Below, one piece after another: positions 49,957 through 59,623 of a stretch of 64,000 bases of DNA. The notes under the pieces were generated by a model. That model did not search any database. It was given only the letters and a program-made list of their open reading frames with translations, and was not told where the DNA came from. How positions within the stretch are numbered: the stretch's first letter is position 1; the number at the start of each line of letters is the position of its first letter. This stretch comes from Sulfolobales archaeon (GTDB lineage Archaea > Thermoproteota > Thermoprotei_A > Sulfolobales > Desulfurococcaceae): contig JANXDZ010000001.1 of NCBI GenBank assembly GCA_025059075.1, positions 275,971 to 339,970 on the forward strand. The letters are read 5' to 3'. Position numbers and translations under genes: made by a program.

Positions 49957-51108
49957 GTGGCGTACGTCAATGGATCTATAGTTAATGAATTGTGGAGAGC
50001 TTATGGAAGTAGCACTAGGAGCCTTATTGAGAGGCTTCGCACTCCATCTAGGAGGCATTACTTAAGAGTCAACACCCTAGCTATTTCTACTGGTGAGTTA
50101 CTGGACTTATTGAAAAACAATTATCCTAGCTATAGATTTAGAGTAGATGAGCATTATAGTGACGCAATATACATTGAAGTAAAGGGTCCATTTAACGTGC
50201 CAGTAGTTGATAAGAAGGTGTTAGTTGACTGTAAGGCTGCTGAAAGCATAGTTTTAGGAGCCAATTTATACTTACCTGGAGTAAAAGAATACGATCATTT
50301 TAGGAAGGGAGATCTTGTGAATGCAATAGCTCCAGGGGGAGAATGTGTAGCTCTATGTGAAGCAGTAGTTAGCTCCAATGAACTAAGATCAATGAGTAAA
50401 GGACTAGTTGCTAAAACAATCACATCTAAGTATAAATTACCTGCAATAAGGGAAATGATTGAGTATGACAAAGGACTATTCTACCCACAGAGCCTTCCAT
50501 CAATAGCAGTAGGGCATATAATTAATCCACAGCCAGGGGAATTAATAGTTGATTACTGTGCTGCACCAGGTGGAAAAACTACACACTTAATACAACTTTC
50601 AAGAGGATCATCAAGAATAATCTCTATAGATAGATCTATTGAAAAAGCAACTAAGATCTTTGAAACGATCTCTAGGTTGAGGAATCCATTAAATGCACTA
50701 ATCATGCCCTCGGACTCAAGGTATTTAGACATAGACCATCCATTAATAAGGCCCGATAAAGCTCTAATAGATCCCCCATGCACAGCCCTAGGCTTTAGAC
50801 CAAAAATATGTTTTAATAAGAGTCTGAGGGATGCACTATCTTTATCAGAGTACCAGAAGCAGTTCATTAATGCAGCTACAAAAATGCTTAAACCAAAAGG
50901 CTTACTCATATACAGTACCTGTACTTTAACGCTCGTCGAGAATGAGGAAGTGGCTCAATATGCTGTAAAGCACGGACTTGAGCCCATAGAAATACCCCTA
51001 CCATACTCTGAAAAAATATACTATAGTGATATAGTGGCATACAGGTACTCGCCTTTCAGCTACGACATGAATGGATTCTTCATAGCTGTATTCATGAAGA
51101 GAGCTTAA
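49957..51108 (+). CDS. NSUN6/NOL1-type RNA cytosine-C5 methyltransferase with PUA domain
   Basis: This 383-residue enzyme methylates cytosine in tRNA or rRNA. After an N-terminal RNA-binding part, a PUA-like domain spans about 75-155. The SAM-dependent core follows, with VDYCAAPGGKTTHL, the acidic ALIDPPCTALG and the catalytic YSTCTLT. Both conserved cysteines of this class are present. The embedded PUA domain is the NSUN6-like arrangement seen in archaea. The start is GTG 49957. Its last 17 bases overlap the convergent nob1 gene. Confidence 0.9.
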   Translation: MAYVNGSIVNELWRAYGSSTRSLIERLRTPSRRHYLRVNTLAISTGELLDLLKNNYPSYRFRVDEHYSDAIYIEVKGPFNVPVVDKKVLVDCKAAESIVLGANLYLPGVKEYDHFRKGDLVNAIAPGGECVALCEAVVSSNELRSMSKGLVAKTITSKYKLPAIREMIEYDKGLFYPQSLPSIAVGHIINPQPGELIVDYCAAPGGKTTHLIQLSRGSSRIISIDRSIEKATKIFETISRLRNPLNALIMPSDSRYLDIDHPLIRPDKALIDPPCTALGFRPKICFNKSLRDALSLSEYQKQFINAATKMLKPKGLLIYSTCTLTLVENEEVAQYAVKHGLEPIEIPLPYSEKIYYSDIVAYRYSPFSYDMNGFFIAVFMKRA

Positions 51109-51622
51109 TCAGTGGGGTATTGCAGAGAGGACACGTTTTCTCAAGAATGTTAGTTGATGCATAGTTACACGTTGGGCATATAACAAAGTACTTCCTGGGA
51201 ATCCTTATGCCACGAGTCCTCAAGGGCTTAAATGCTACTCCAGCATTTAGTAAGGTGTTTTGAATGGAGTAGTCATCAGTTATAACTACTACAACTTCAC
51301 CCCTCTTTAACCTATCTTTCAATTGAAGCGCTAGAGCTATTACACTTAGATCTGTTGGAGAAATACTGTAGTTCTCCCCAATGCTCTGCACAAAGTCCCT
51401 GGCTTTACTTATTAATGCCTCCTGGGGTTCAACGATCAGTAGTTTTCCTAGAGATACCGCTAGATCTAGGGCGCCCCTACTCTCATGATCTTTTACTTCA
51501 CTTACTACTAGAGGAGTAGTCATTAAGACTACGTCGTTAGAGTAGTAAAGGAGTTGGTACTTGGCTAATAGAGCTGATGTATCTAAGATAATGTATTTCA
51601 GCTTGATCGATTCATTACTCAA
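51092..51622 (-). CDS. nob1: NOB1-like PIN-domain endonuclease with zinc ribbon
   Basis: This 176-residue protein has an N-terminal PIN nuclease domain (YIILDTSALL, with further acidic residues in SPTDLSVIALA and VITDDYS) and a C-terminal zinc ribbon (CPTC...CPLC, residues about 151-170). NOB1 cleaves the 3' end of pre-16S rRNA in archaea. TTG 51622 overlaps the end of the NAD kinase gene by 8 bases, so the pair is coupled. Confidence 0.92.
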   Translation of the reverse strand: MSNESIKLKYIILDTSALLAKYQLLYYSNDVVLMTTPLVVSEVKDHESRGALDLAVSLGKLLIVEPQEALISKARDFVQSIGENYSISPTDLSVIALALQLKDRLKRGEVVVVITDDYSIQNTLLNAGVAFKPLRTRGIRIPRKYFVICPTCNYASTNILEKTCPLCNTPLIKLSS

Positions 51623-52430
51623 ATGAGGCGGTCCTCCATTGAAAGATCTTGGTTAGATTATTCCTATAAGTGCTAAACCTTACAAGCCTTATAAATGAAT
51701 CTGAGTTAAGTACCATTAACTTTGAGTTCCCTGGTAAAACTGCTTCCTCTCGTCCATCCATGTATAGTATAGTTGGATTTCTTGAGACTACTTCTACTCT
51801 CGATAATGGATGTAAGACTAATGGTGAAATATTCATGTGGACAGGGATGTATGGAGTAAGTATTATGCATGGCTCAAAGGCTTCTACTACTGGCCCGTGT
51901 GCTGATAAGTTGTGTGCCGAAGAGCCCCACGGCGTTGAGATCAGTATTCCATCCCCTTCTATGATGCACTTAGACTTAGTGCTTGGGGTACTTATACGTA
52001 CTTCAAATGACGTTACTTTCCCCAAGTCCTTGTTTACTATGAGTACTTCATTTATGAAGTACTTGTATTTGCCCTCTACAAAAGCCATTAACCTCCTTAT
52101 TCTCTCAACGAAGAACTCTCCCTTCATAAACTTACTTAGTACTTCACTACATTTTAATTCTCCGAGATCTTCGTAAAAGAAAGTTCTTCTACCACAGGGT
52201 ATTGGTATGATCAGTGGTTCATTACTTCTAAGACTCCACGATATTCTGAGTAAAGTGCCATCACCTCCTAAAGCTATAATAGTTTCAGCTGAGTCCAGGG
52301 TTCCTTTATCAACTTCATCGATCCAAAGTGCTTTTGCTCTAAAGCCGGCTTTACTGAGTTCACTTAAGCACTCACTAAGTATGTTTAAGCAAGTACCTGA
52401 AGGCTTGTAAACTATAGTTACTTCACTCAC
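51615..52430 (-). CDS. nadK: NAD kinase
   Basis: This 271-residue enzyme phosphorylates NAD to NADP with ATP or polyphosphate. The catalytic IALGGDGTLLRI motif lies near residues 53-64, the EGDGILISTPWGSSAHNLSA segment is the conserved NAD-binding region, and NEVLI precedes it. The length is typical. The start is GTG 52430. nob1 follows, overlapped by 8 bases. Confidence 0.95.
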   Translation of the reverse strand: MSEVTIVYKPSGTCLNILSECLSELSKAGFRAKALWIDEVDKGTLDSAETIIALGGDGTLLRISWSLRSNEPLIIPIPCGRRTFFYEDLGELKCSEVLSKFMKGEFFVERIRRLMAFVEGKYKYFINEVLIVNKDLGKVTSFEVRISTPSTKSKCIIEGDGILISTPWGSSAHNLSAHGPVVEAFEPCIILTPYIPVHMNISPLVLHPLSRVEVVSRNPTILYMDGREEAVLPGNSKLMVLNSDSFIRLVRFSTYRNNLTKIFQWRTASFE

Positions 52431-52599
52431 TTCCTCTCCCTGTAGCTAATACTCTTCTGATACTAAAATCGCTTCCTACTCATAGCACTAGTAGTGAAGC
52501 AGAACTCCATTATTTAACGAGCTTCAATGCCGTTAAGCTTAGTTCACCAATGTTAATAAGGAGAGTATTGAAAGTAGGGAATTAAGTGCGTGGAGCACT

Positions 52600-53607
52600 A
52601 TGAGCATTAATAAAGGGTTTCAACAGACTTTATGTATAGCTGTTAAGCGAGAGCATGGAGAAAAGACTAGAAAGATCCTGGTAGAACTCGGTTTACTTAA
52701 TAGAGCTTTTAAAGTAATAAGATCTAGTGAGTACATACATTTTCCAGTAGTAAATAGTGGAGAAGTGGAGAGACTTTTAGCTGAAAACTCTATAGATTAT
52801 GTAATTACTGAATGCATTGTTGAGGAAAGCCACTTAGTAAGAGCAATTAATGTACCATCACATGACTACGTTGATGGAGTAGTCATATTGAGGGAGCAAG
52901 TACTAGAGAGAAGAGATTTAATTGAGCTAATAAAGCTATTTGAAGGAATTTACAAGAAGCTGAAGGCAATATACCTAAAGAAGGGAGTTAGTGGAGAAAG
53001 TAGGGCAAGTGAACTAGTGCTCCTATGGGGGAGTGAAGTAAGTACAGTGATGCACAAGGAGTATGGCTTAAGGTTCATAGTAGACATACATAGAGTTTAC
53101 TTTAACCCAAGGCTTTCAACAGAGCACAGGCTACTAGTAAAAGAAGTTAGTGATGGAGAACTAGTTGTAGATGCATTCTCAGGGTTCGGCGGTTTTTCAA
53201 TACACATAGCCTCATTAAGGAAGTGTAGAGTACTGGCAAATGATGTAAATCCGCATGCTTTAGCCTGCTTAGTTAAGAACATTGAGTTGAACAAGAGGCT
53301 CCTTAAGGGATCCATAGTGGCTGTCAATGGAGACAGCAGTCAAATGACTTCTTTTCTAAGAAAATCCATAGCTGATAGAATAATTGCAGACATACCTCAT
53401 AGGAGCATTGAATTTATGGAAGTATACAATCACTTAGCTAGGAAAGGAACAGTGCTGCACTTATACCTAGTCTCAAAGGACTTAAGTGAAGCATTGAGGA
53501 GCTCAAGCAAACTAATTGAAGAGGGTTGGCATCTAATTAATGCTAGAAGAGTCCTAGAGTACTCTCCAATGAAGAATGTCTTTAGAGTAGATTTTAGGAA
53601 ACTTTAA
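52600..53607 (+). CDS. tRNA (guanine37-N1)-methyltransferase Trm5 family (Trm5 or Taw2)
   Basis: This 335-residue SAM-dependent enzyme has VYFNPRLSTEHRLL ahead of the SAM-binding VVDAFSGFGGFSIHIA, an NDVNPHALACLVKNIELN segment and the IIADIPHRSIEF motif. It modifies G37 next to the anticodon (Trm5) or transfers the aminocarboxypropyl group in wyosine synthesis (Taw2). The two are hard to separate by eye. The full-length N-terminal domain is in favour of Trm5. The start is ATG 52600. Its end overlaps the convergent DUF371 gene by 54 bases. Confidence 0.85.
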   Translation: MSINKGFQQTLCIAVKREHGEKTRKILVELGLLNRAFKVIRSSEYIHFPVVNSGEVERLLAENSIDYVITECIVEESHLVRAINVPSHDYVDGVVILREQVLERRDLIELIKLFEGIYKKLKAIYLKKGVSGESRASELVLLWGSEVSTVMHKEYGLRFIVDIHRVYFNPRLSTEHRLLVKEVSDGELVVDAFSGFGGFSIHIASLRKCRVLANDVNPHALACLVKNIELNKRLLKGSIVAVNGDSSQMTSFLRKSIADRIIADIPHRSIEFMEVYNHLARKGTVLHLYLVSKDLSEALRSSSKLIEEGWHLINARRVLEYSPMKNVFRVDFRKL

Positions 53608-54036
53608 GGCTATTAGAACCATATTTAATACCGTTTCAGGGTTCTTCAACTTATTCACCAAGTACCTACTTAAGTCTATGGCAGCCTTGCTGCACTTAAT
53701 GCCTATGGTTGAAGGATCTATGTAGCCACTCTTCCTGAACACTATTCTTCCACGATCGTTTAGTGAAAGGCTCTCTGAGCCATGGCATACAATGATGTCC
53801 GACAAAGTGCTCTCTACATAAAGCAACGCTACTAGAATGGAGCTTGAGTCCTTAAGTACTTTCTTAAACTCTTCGCTTAAGTCATCTGTGGACTTATTAG
53901 CTCCTATACCAATAATGCAGTCCCCTCTAGGAGTAAGATCTTCATCCTTAGTTACTTCAACTGTAGTTCTATGAGTAGCTTGCACATTGGGGTGGCCTCT
54001 GGCATAGACTGCTTCAATTAGAGCCTCTACACTCAT
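53554..54036 (-). CDS. DUF371 protein
   Basis: This 160-residue archaeal family protein has the hallmark ARGHPNVQATHRTTVEVTKD followed by LTPRGDCIIGIGANKS. The function is unknown; the compact beta-rich fold and its wide presence in archaea suggest a housekeeping role. It converges on the Trm5-family gene with an overlap of 54 bases, fairly long for real convergent genes, but both reading frames carry family motifs. Confidence 0.88.
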   Translation of the reverse strand: MSVEALIEAVYARGHPNVQATHRTTVEVTKDEDLTPRGDCIIGIGANKSTDDLSEEFKKVLKDSSSILVALLYVESTLSDIIVCHGSESLSLNDRGRIVFRKSGYIDPSTIGIKCSKAAIDLSRYLVNKLKNPETVLNMVLIALKFPKIYSKDILHWRVL

Positions 54037-54189
54037 TATGTTAAACCCCTACTGCGTTCTTCAATTACCAGCATCTTTAGCTAGCTTTCCTTAAAACAAC
54101 TATTGTAATAAAATTGATCTTTAGAGATAAGCGTTTTACCACATAGAGATTAAAGAGTGAGGAGTAATATAGTTTGAGCTGGGAAGAAT

Positions 54190-54870
54190 ATGGTTGACTT
54201 CTCTCAGCAAAGAGCAGCACTAGTAAAGCAGCTTATTACTGAAGGCATTGTTAAGAGTGATAAAGTCAAGAACGCACTAATGAGAGTTCCCAGAGAGGAA
54301 TTCATTCCAAGCAATTATAGAGAGTGGGCTTATGTAGACTCTCCACTCCCTATAGGTCATGGTCAAACTATAAGTGCCCCACACATGGTTGCATTAATGA
54401 CTGAGCTCTTAGACCCCGAGCCTGGCGACATAGTTCTTGAAGTAGGGACAGGTTCAGGATATCAAGCAGCTGTACTAGCTGAAATAGTTGCAAAAAATGC
54501 TCCATTAAAAAAAGGCCGCGTATACACTATAGAGAGAATACCTGAGTTAGCTGAATTCGCTAGGGAGAATTTAAGGAGAACCAAGTACATTGATTACGTC
54601 ATAGTAGTAGTAGGAGATGGCACTAAAGGCTACTTAGATGCAGCGCCTTACGATAAAATAATTGTTACAGCTGCAGCACCATCAATACCTCAGCCACTCA
54701 TAGAGCAACTGAAGCCTGGTGGAAGAATAGTTATACCAGTTGGAGACATGTATTATCAAAGACTTTTAGTAGTCTCTAAGAGAATTGATGGCTCACTAAA
54801 TATACATAAGGATACGTGGTGCGTCTTCGTGCCATTAATAGGTGAATATGGGTGGAGGGTCCAATATTAA
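54190..54870 (+). CDS. pcm: Protein-L-isoaspartate O-methyltransferase
   Basis: This 226-residue repair enzyme methylates isoaspartyl residues so that they can return to normal aspartate, which is important at high temperature. The substrate loop LPIGHGQTISAPHMVALM, the SAM motif VLEVGTGSGYQAAVLAE and the IIVTAAAP segment are all present. Length and motif order are normal. The start is ATG 54190. It converges on fen1. Confidence 0.96.
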   Translation: MVDFSQQRAALVKQLITEGIVKSDKVKNALMRVPREEFIPSNYREWAYVDSPLPIGHGQTISAPHMVALMTELLDPEPGDIVLEVGTGSGYQAAVLAEIVAKNAPLKKGRVYTIERIPELAEFARENLRRTKYIDYVIVVVGDGTKGYLDAAPYDKIIVTAAAPSIPQPLIEQLKPGGRIVIPVGDMYYQRLLVVSKRIDGSLNIHKDTWCVFVPLIGEYGWRVQY

Positions 54871-54879
54871 GTGCACGTC

Positions 54880-55935
54880 TCATCCACTAAACCATGCTTC
54901 AAGCCCTCTCTGAGCCCCCCTAATATGTTCTCTATACGACTTGATCAATCTTTCAAAAGCTGTTCTTACTCTGCTTTGCGAGAAGTCATATTCGTCAACG
55001 AGTATTTTCGTTATTAGTTCCTCACTAGGCTCTCTCCACTCGAGCTTATATTCATCTGTATGAGGGGGGTTGAGGAAAAATCTATAGATCTCCATCGGCT
55101 CTATTGAGAAGTATGATTTGGGAAGTGACTTAAGGAGTTTCTCAGGCTCTCCATAAGCTTTAACCATTTGCAGCGCCTTCTTTACACCTACTCCTGGAAC
55201 TCCCTCAGGGTTGAAGTCTGTTCCAACTAGAATTCCTATAACTATTAACTGTTCTCGAGTTAAACCTAGCTTAGAGAGCATCTTACTTAACTCTATTAAC
55301 TCAGGCTTAATGTCTATGTAAGCCTCTTTTCCAGGGAGCTTTCTCTTCCCGGAAATAGTTAGATTTCTTAAAAGCCTTTGAGAGCCGAATAGCAATGAAT
55401 CGTAGTCCTGGCTTGCGGAAGCCCATGCATCTCCTCTTACAGTCATGTACGCTGCCTGTGCTTCTCCTTCAGCAGGAGCCTGAATCCATGGCACTCCCAT
55501 AGCTTCAAGAAGTCTCTTAGACTGCTCAACCATGGCTTCAGAAAGCTTTGAAGCCATTTGAGCATATTTTTTCGCTGATTCAAGATCTCCTTTACTCATA
55601 GCTTCTTCATACTTCTTAACGGCTTCCTCCTTAATCTTCCTACGGCGTTCAACCTCCATAAACTTTATTTCAGGTGGACGTCCATCGAATATGTAGACGG
55701 GCTTTATGCCTGCCTCAACGAAGTTTATAGTTCTATAGAATAGCCCGCTTAAGTGACTAGTCACCCTTCCCTTACTATCCATTAATGGAGTTCCATCAGG
55801 CTGCCTTATTGCTGTGAGAAACTGGTAAAGAGCATTGTATGCATCTATCGCTATAACTCTTCCCCTAAAGATCCTTAGATCGTCTACTTCAACTCTGACC
55901 TCCAATGGTATAAGATCTTTTAAGTTCACACCCAT
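54880..55935 (-). CDS. fen1: Flap endonuclease 1
   Basis: This 351-residue Rad2-family nuclease removes 5' flaps in Okazaki-fragment maturation and repair. The N- and I-domain metal sites are seen ([58 protein letters not shown]). The C-terminus has the PCNA-interacting motif QRGLEAWF near residue 342. The start is ATG 55935, with AGGT 7 bases upstream. Confidence 0.97.
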   Translation of the reverse strand: MGVNLKDLIPLEVRVEVDDLRIFRGRVIAIDAYNALYQFLTAIRQPDGTPLMDSKGRVTSHLSGLFYRTINFVEAGIKPVYIFDGRPPEIKFMEVERRRKIKEEAVKKYEEAMSKGDLESAKKYAQMASKLSEAMVEQSKRLLEAMGVPWIQAPAEGEAQAAYMTVRGDAWASASQDYDSLLFGSQRLLRNLTISGKRKLPGKEAYIDIKPELIELSKMLSKLGLTREQLIVIGILVGTDFNPEGVPGVGVKKALQMVKAYGEPEKLLKSLPKSYFSIEPMEIYRFFLNPPHTDEYKLEWREPSEELITKILVDEYDFSQSRVRTAFERLIKSYREHIRGAQRGLEAWFSG

Positions 55936-56083
55936 ACTTGTAACCTATATCAATTGAGTTAAAGAGCAAAATATTCCTTACTACTGAACGACCTCTGTAG
56001 AGAGAGTGCAGCGGCTCTAATTGTTAAACTTTGTTTAGCGCTTTAATTGATATTAGCTAGAGCAATAATGATTAAGTAAGGCG

Positions 56084-56887
56084 GTGGGAAGAACATTGAG
56101 GAAGGTATGTAATAAGGAATGCATATTCGTTAAAGCAGGGGGCTCCTGGATTACTTTTAAAGATAAGCCTTTCAGCATTGACTACAGCGCCCTTAAATCT
56201 CTTGCCAATATAATGCTTAGAGTTCAGGATAGAGTATCAATAGTGTTAGGGCATGGAGGAGGATCCTTTGCCCACCCAGTAGTTAACTTATTTAGCAAGA
56301 GCGATCAGTCTATAGCATTAGTGCAGTGCAATAAGGCTACTAGAACTCTTAACAACTTAGTTTCATCATTTCTCGCTGAAGCTGGTGTAAGAGCCTTCTC
56401 CATGCAGACTAGCGCTATGATCTCATGTATAGACGGAGTTCTTGAAACATTTGCTAAACCAGTGATCAAAGTCCTCAGCAAAGGTCTTATACCAATAGTA
56501 TATGGAGACTGTATTGCTTGCAGCGATTCATATAAAGTTGCCTCAACAGAAGAAGTGTTTAAAGCACTGTCTAAGCACATTAAGCCAAGCAGGATTGTAT
56601 TCTTAGAGAGGGTCTCTGGGGTATATACAAAGGATCCATTGGTTTATAGAGACGCAGAGCTCATCCCAGTTATAAGTAGGCATAACTACGATGAAGTAAA
56701 GTCGCTTCTAACTCCATCTCCTGTAATAGATGTAACAGGCGGCATGTTGAGTAAAATAGAGCACTCACTAGAGCTATCTAGAGCTATGGGAATTAAAGTA
56801 ATTGTAGTGAGTGGATTCGATGAAGAAAGCTCCATAAACGCCATAGTTAGTGGAGAAAGCTATAGAGGTACTACAATAGTTTGGTGA
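56084..56887 (+). CDS. ipk: Isopentenyl phosphate kinase
   Basis: This 267-residue amino-acid-kinase-fold enzyme makes isopentenyl diphosphate from isopentenyl phosphate in the archaeal mevalonate route to membrane lipids. It has VKAGGSWIT near the start, GHGGGSFAHP with the substrate-binding H64 that separates IPK from other kinases of this fold, and the late DVTGGMLSKIEHSL. The start is GTG 56084. A TTG at 56096 preceded by GGTGG would place the histidine at position 60, as in Methanocaldococcus. No other mevalonate genes are beside it. Confidence 0.92.
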   Translation: MGRTLRKVCNKECIFVKAGGSWITFKDKPFSIDYSALKSLANIMLRVQDRVSIVLGHGGGSFAHPVVNLFSKSDQSIALVQCNKATRTLNNLVSSFLAEAGVRAFSMQTSAMISCIDGVLETFAKPVIKVLSKGLIPIVYGDCIACSDSYKVASTEEVFKALSKHIKPSRIVFLERVSGVYTKDPLVYRDAELIPVISRHNYDEVKSLLTPSPVIDVTGGMLSKIEHSLELSRAMGIKVIVVSGFDEESSINAIVSGESYRGTTIVW

Positions 56888-56898
56888 ATGCACATCCA

Positions 56899-57333
56899 TT
56901 AAGCAATGTATATTGCTGCAAGGTTATTTGAATGTTCTATGTAAACAGCTCTTTTAGAGCTCATTACTACAGCTATCATATTTGGAGAAACGATGACGTA
57001 ATTATATGCGTGGGCTCCGCTAGTAGTTATTGTGAGAAAACAGCCATAGGGTCTTTCAATAGTTGATAGAGAGAACGCACCTACAATGCTGTTCCTAAGC
57101 AATTCTCCAGAGTTCTCAAAGACTTTAATACTCTCAAGAAGCTCAATGTAAACGTACTTAGTTTTACCGCTAATTTCATCTAAATGCTCTTCAACTCTTC
57201 CTATAGATCCATTAATCACTATTGCCTTAGGCCTTAGCTCTAACTCTATGTTTAAACCCTTAATTAAAAGTTCGCTATCCCCGCTGACTACCTCTAGAGA
57301 ACCTCTACAATACTTAGCTGAAGTAACGTCCAC
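56899..57333 (-). CDS. Hypothetical beta-rich protein
   Basis: This 144-residue protein has mainly beta-strand character and no signal peptide or motif I recognise. It starts GTG 57333 and contains short segments LLIKGLNIELELRPKAIVI and KYVYIELLESIKVF. It lies between ipk (convergent) and the membrane protease (divergent). Composition and codon use look normal for the region. Confidence 0.6.
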   Translation of the reverse strand: MDVTSAKYCRGSLEVVSGDSELLIKGLNIELELRPKAIVINGSIGRVEEHLDEISGKTKYVYIELLESIKVFENSGELLRNSIVGAFSLSTIERPYGCFLTITTSGAHAYNYVIVSPNMIAVVMSSKRAVYIEHSNNLAAIYIA

Positions 57334-57433
57334 AGCTTTTCCACCCCTTTGGCTTAACTACTGCTGCTACTTCTCATAACTTACTTATTAGGCTTCATTT
57401 AGATTTTTATAAATTGATGTCGTAGTTACTTTA

Positions 57434-58036
57434 GTGATTAACATGAGGGTATATGGTAGCTCAGGCTTAGCAATATCAATACTAGCTATATCCATGGCTG
57501 TTGGATTGAGGTACTTGCTCTCAGGGTACTTGAATTCATTCTTAGTGGTGGTCTTAGCAACTATACTGGCGTATGTTCCACATGAATTAATGCATATTGC
57601 TGTTGCCAGAAGGCTTGGATGTCTCAGTACTTATACTCTAGATCCTGTGGGATTAGTCCTTACTTTAATGTCATCAGCTTTCCCAATAAAGATCATTATG
57701 CCTGGATACGTAATAATTTCAGCGCCATACTATGATTCATTCACTAGGAGAAAGATTGAGGCTATAACAGCTTCAGTAGGCCCTCTTACAAATATAGCAA
57801 TAGGACTTGGAGCACTACTTCTACAATTAATGCTAACAGAAGTGCTTAGTTATTATGTAACACTAATACTGCTCCTTCTGCAAGTGATTGTGCAGTTGAG
57901 TGCTTGGATAGCTTTCTTTAACTTACTTCCAATACCCCCACTTGACGGAAGTAAGATTATTACATGGAGTCCCTTAACTTGGGGAGCTATGTTTACTTCA
58001 TCAATAGGTCTAATGCTGTACTTACTATTATTTTAA
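57434..58036 (+). CDS. Site-2-protease-like (M50) membrane metallopeptidase
   Basis: This 200-residue membrane protein has the zinc motif HELMH in the VPHELMHIAVARRL helix and the second metal-ligand motif LLPIPPLDGSKI near the C-terminus. About five hydrophobic segments are present. Such intramembrane proteases cut membrane-bound regulators. It has no PDZ or CBS domain. The start is GTG 57434 or ATG 57443; no strong ribosome binding site is seen, so translation may be leaderless. Confidence 0.88.
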   Translation: MINMRVYGSSGLAISILAISMAVGLRYLLSGYLNSFLVVVLATILAYVPHELMHIAVARRLGCLSTYTLDPVGLVLTLMSSAFPIKIIMPGYVIISAPYYDSFTRRKIEAITASVGPLTNIAIGLGALLLQLMLTEVLSYYVTLILLLLQVIVQLSAWIAFFNLLPIPPLDGSKIITWSPLTWGAMFTSSIGLMLYLLLF

Positions 58037-58078
58037 AAGTATGCTTTTAACTATGAGAACTATGCTTTGCTAAACATA

Positions 58079-58684
58079 CTATTTAAGTAGACTCCTTAAT
58101 CCTTCACAATAATGCTTTAGAACTGCAATGCCCACTTTATAGCCATCGATGAGCCCTCCTCCCTTCTTGAAGTCTATTAACATTATTGTCTGAAACATGC
58201 CTAGCTTTTCAGTAAAAATGCTTTTAACTAAATTAGCGAACTCTATGTACTCGCTGGCCGAGGGATCTATACCTGGCACTATTAATGAATTCTCACTCAC
58301 TGTAGCCACTAAACATGCTCTAGCTCCACTTGAAACAGCTAAGTCTCTTATCTCAAGGACTCCTAGCTCTAGTGATAGAGGTACTTTAAGAGCTACTAAT
58401 AGAGCATTACTCCAGCCATATATTTGTGGAGCTAAATGTACTTGCAGTAAGTTAGTTATTTCATTAGCTAGCTCTTCTCCATAGTTAGTCAAGTAAGCTC
58501 CTGCAACTAAGTCTATGGAAACAATGCCTGCTCTATTAAGCCTTTTCAATAAAGTTCTAACGCTTGTCTCACTTAAATTAAGGAACTTAGAAATACTCTT
58601 TCTACCTATTGGCCCGCTTCTCTTTAGTAAAAGCATGAGGTAAGCTATGTGGCCCTCGTGAAATCCCTGTAGAACTCCACGCAT
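58079..58684 (-). CDS. Winged-helix protein, DUF4443-like
   Basis: This 201-residue protein has an N-terminal winged helix (GRKSISKFLNLSETSVRTLL, then a RAGIVSIDLVAGAYLT wing). It is followed by a C-terminal domain with strands and an VAGSGARA-like stretch, as in the crenarchaeal DUF4443 family. It may be a transcription regulator that senses a ligand through the C-terminal domain. The start is ATG 58684. Its target is not evident. Confidence 0.7.
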   Translation of the reverse strand: MRGVLQGFHEGHIAYLMLLLKRSGPIGRKSISKFLNLSETSVRTLLKRLNRAGIVSIDLVAGAYLTNYGEELANEITNLLQVHLAPQIYGWSNALLVALKVPLSLELGVLEIRDLAVSSGARACLVATVSENSLIVPGIDPSASEYIEFANLVKSIFTEKLGMFQTIMLIDFKKGGGLIDGYKVGIAVLKHYCEGLRSLLK

Positions 58685-58912
58685 ACTTACTGAAACACTT
58701 GATAGAACATCAATTAATCTGCAGTAGGCAATGCAGTCAACCAGTTCTTTTCACCAAGCAATTATTAATTTATAGCTTAAGGACTTATAAACGTATTGAT
58801 GGCTTAATTCTTAAGGGAATGGAGGCATAGACTTTTGCATGGAGGGACGTGAGTAGTAAGAGATATTATTGAATGCTTACTCATCTAGTTAGTGAGGTAG
58901 CGGTGAAAAGCT
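58685..58912. promoter_or_regulatory. Divergent promoter region with TATA element near 58783
   Basis: About 230 bases between divergent genes. The plus strand has GGACTTATAAACG, a TATA-like element near 58780-58790. No small gene or repeat is evident in the remainder. Confidence 0.35.
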
Positions 58913-59566
58913 TTGGAGCTAGCTTGGCACGGCCACGCATTCTTTACACTAAGGCTAGCCAGAGGCTACGTCATAGCCATAGATCCCCATGACGGATTAA
59001 GCATTGGGTTGAAGAGAGTTAGAGTTGAATCAGACTTAGTTTTAGTAACTCACGATCATTTTGATCACAACGCAGTTGAAGTAGTTAAAAAGCCTTCAAC
59101 TAGGATCCTTAAGCAATTCTATGGAGAGGTAGGAGTTGATGACATAATCGTTAATGGCATTAAGACATTTCACGATAAGCATAGTGGTGCTAGAAGAGGT
59201 GAAAACGCCGTATATGCAATAAGTACTGAGGGATTAAAGATCGCTCACTTAGGTGACTTAGGGCACGTTCTCAGCGGAGAGGCATTGAGCAAGCTGTCCA
59301 AGATCGATATATTAATGATCCCTGTTGGAGGGACATATACTATTGAGCCTGATGAAGCTTGGTCCATAGTTAAAAACATTAGTCCACGCATAGTCATTCC
59401 AATGCATTATTGGGTTAAGGGACTAAGGCTGCCTCTAAAAACAGTAGATCACTTCCTAAAATATGCTGAGGGAGTACATGTAAGTAAACTAGATACCAAT
59501 TTAATGTCAATAACGCCATCTAACTTGCCACTTGAAACTACAGTGATCGTATTTAAGTATCCATAG
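58913..59566 (+). CDS. Metallo-beta-lactamase-fold hydrolase (UlaG-like)
   Basis: This 217-residue protein begins WHGHAFFTLR and has the metal motif THDHFDHNAV, the HLGDLGHVL segment and the C-terminal PMHYW histidine. This is the pattern of UlaG/RNase-like small MBL hydrolases present in many archaea; the substrate is unknown. The start is TTG 58913, with GGTGA 6 bases upstream. It converges on the MFS gene. Confidence 0.88.
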   Translation: MELAWHGHAFFTLRLARGYVIAIDPHDGLSIGLKRVRVESDLVLVTHDHFDHNAVEVVKKPSTRILKQFYGEVGVDDIIVNGIKTFHDKHSGARRGENAVYAISTEGLKIAHLGDLGHVLSGEALSKLSKIDILMIPVGGTYTIEPDEAWSIVKNISPRIVIPMHYWVKGLRLPLKTVDHFLKYAEGVHVSKLDTNLMSITPSNLPLETTVIVFKYP

Positions 59567-59623
59567 ATAGCTAGCGAACCTAATGCCATAGATCTCCAGT
59601 TAAAGGAGGGACTCTATAAAACT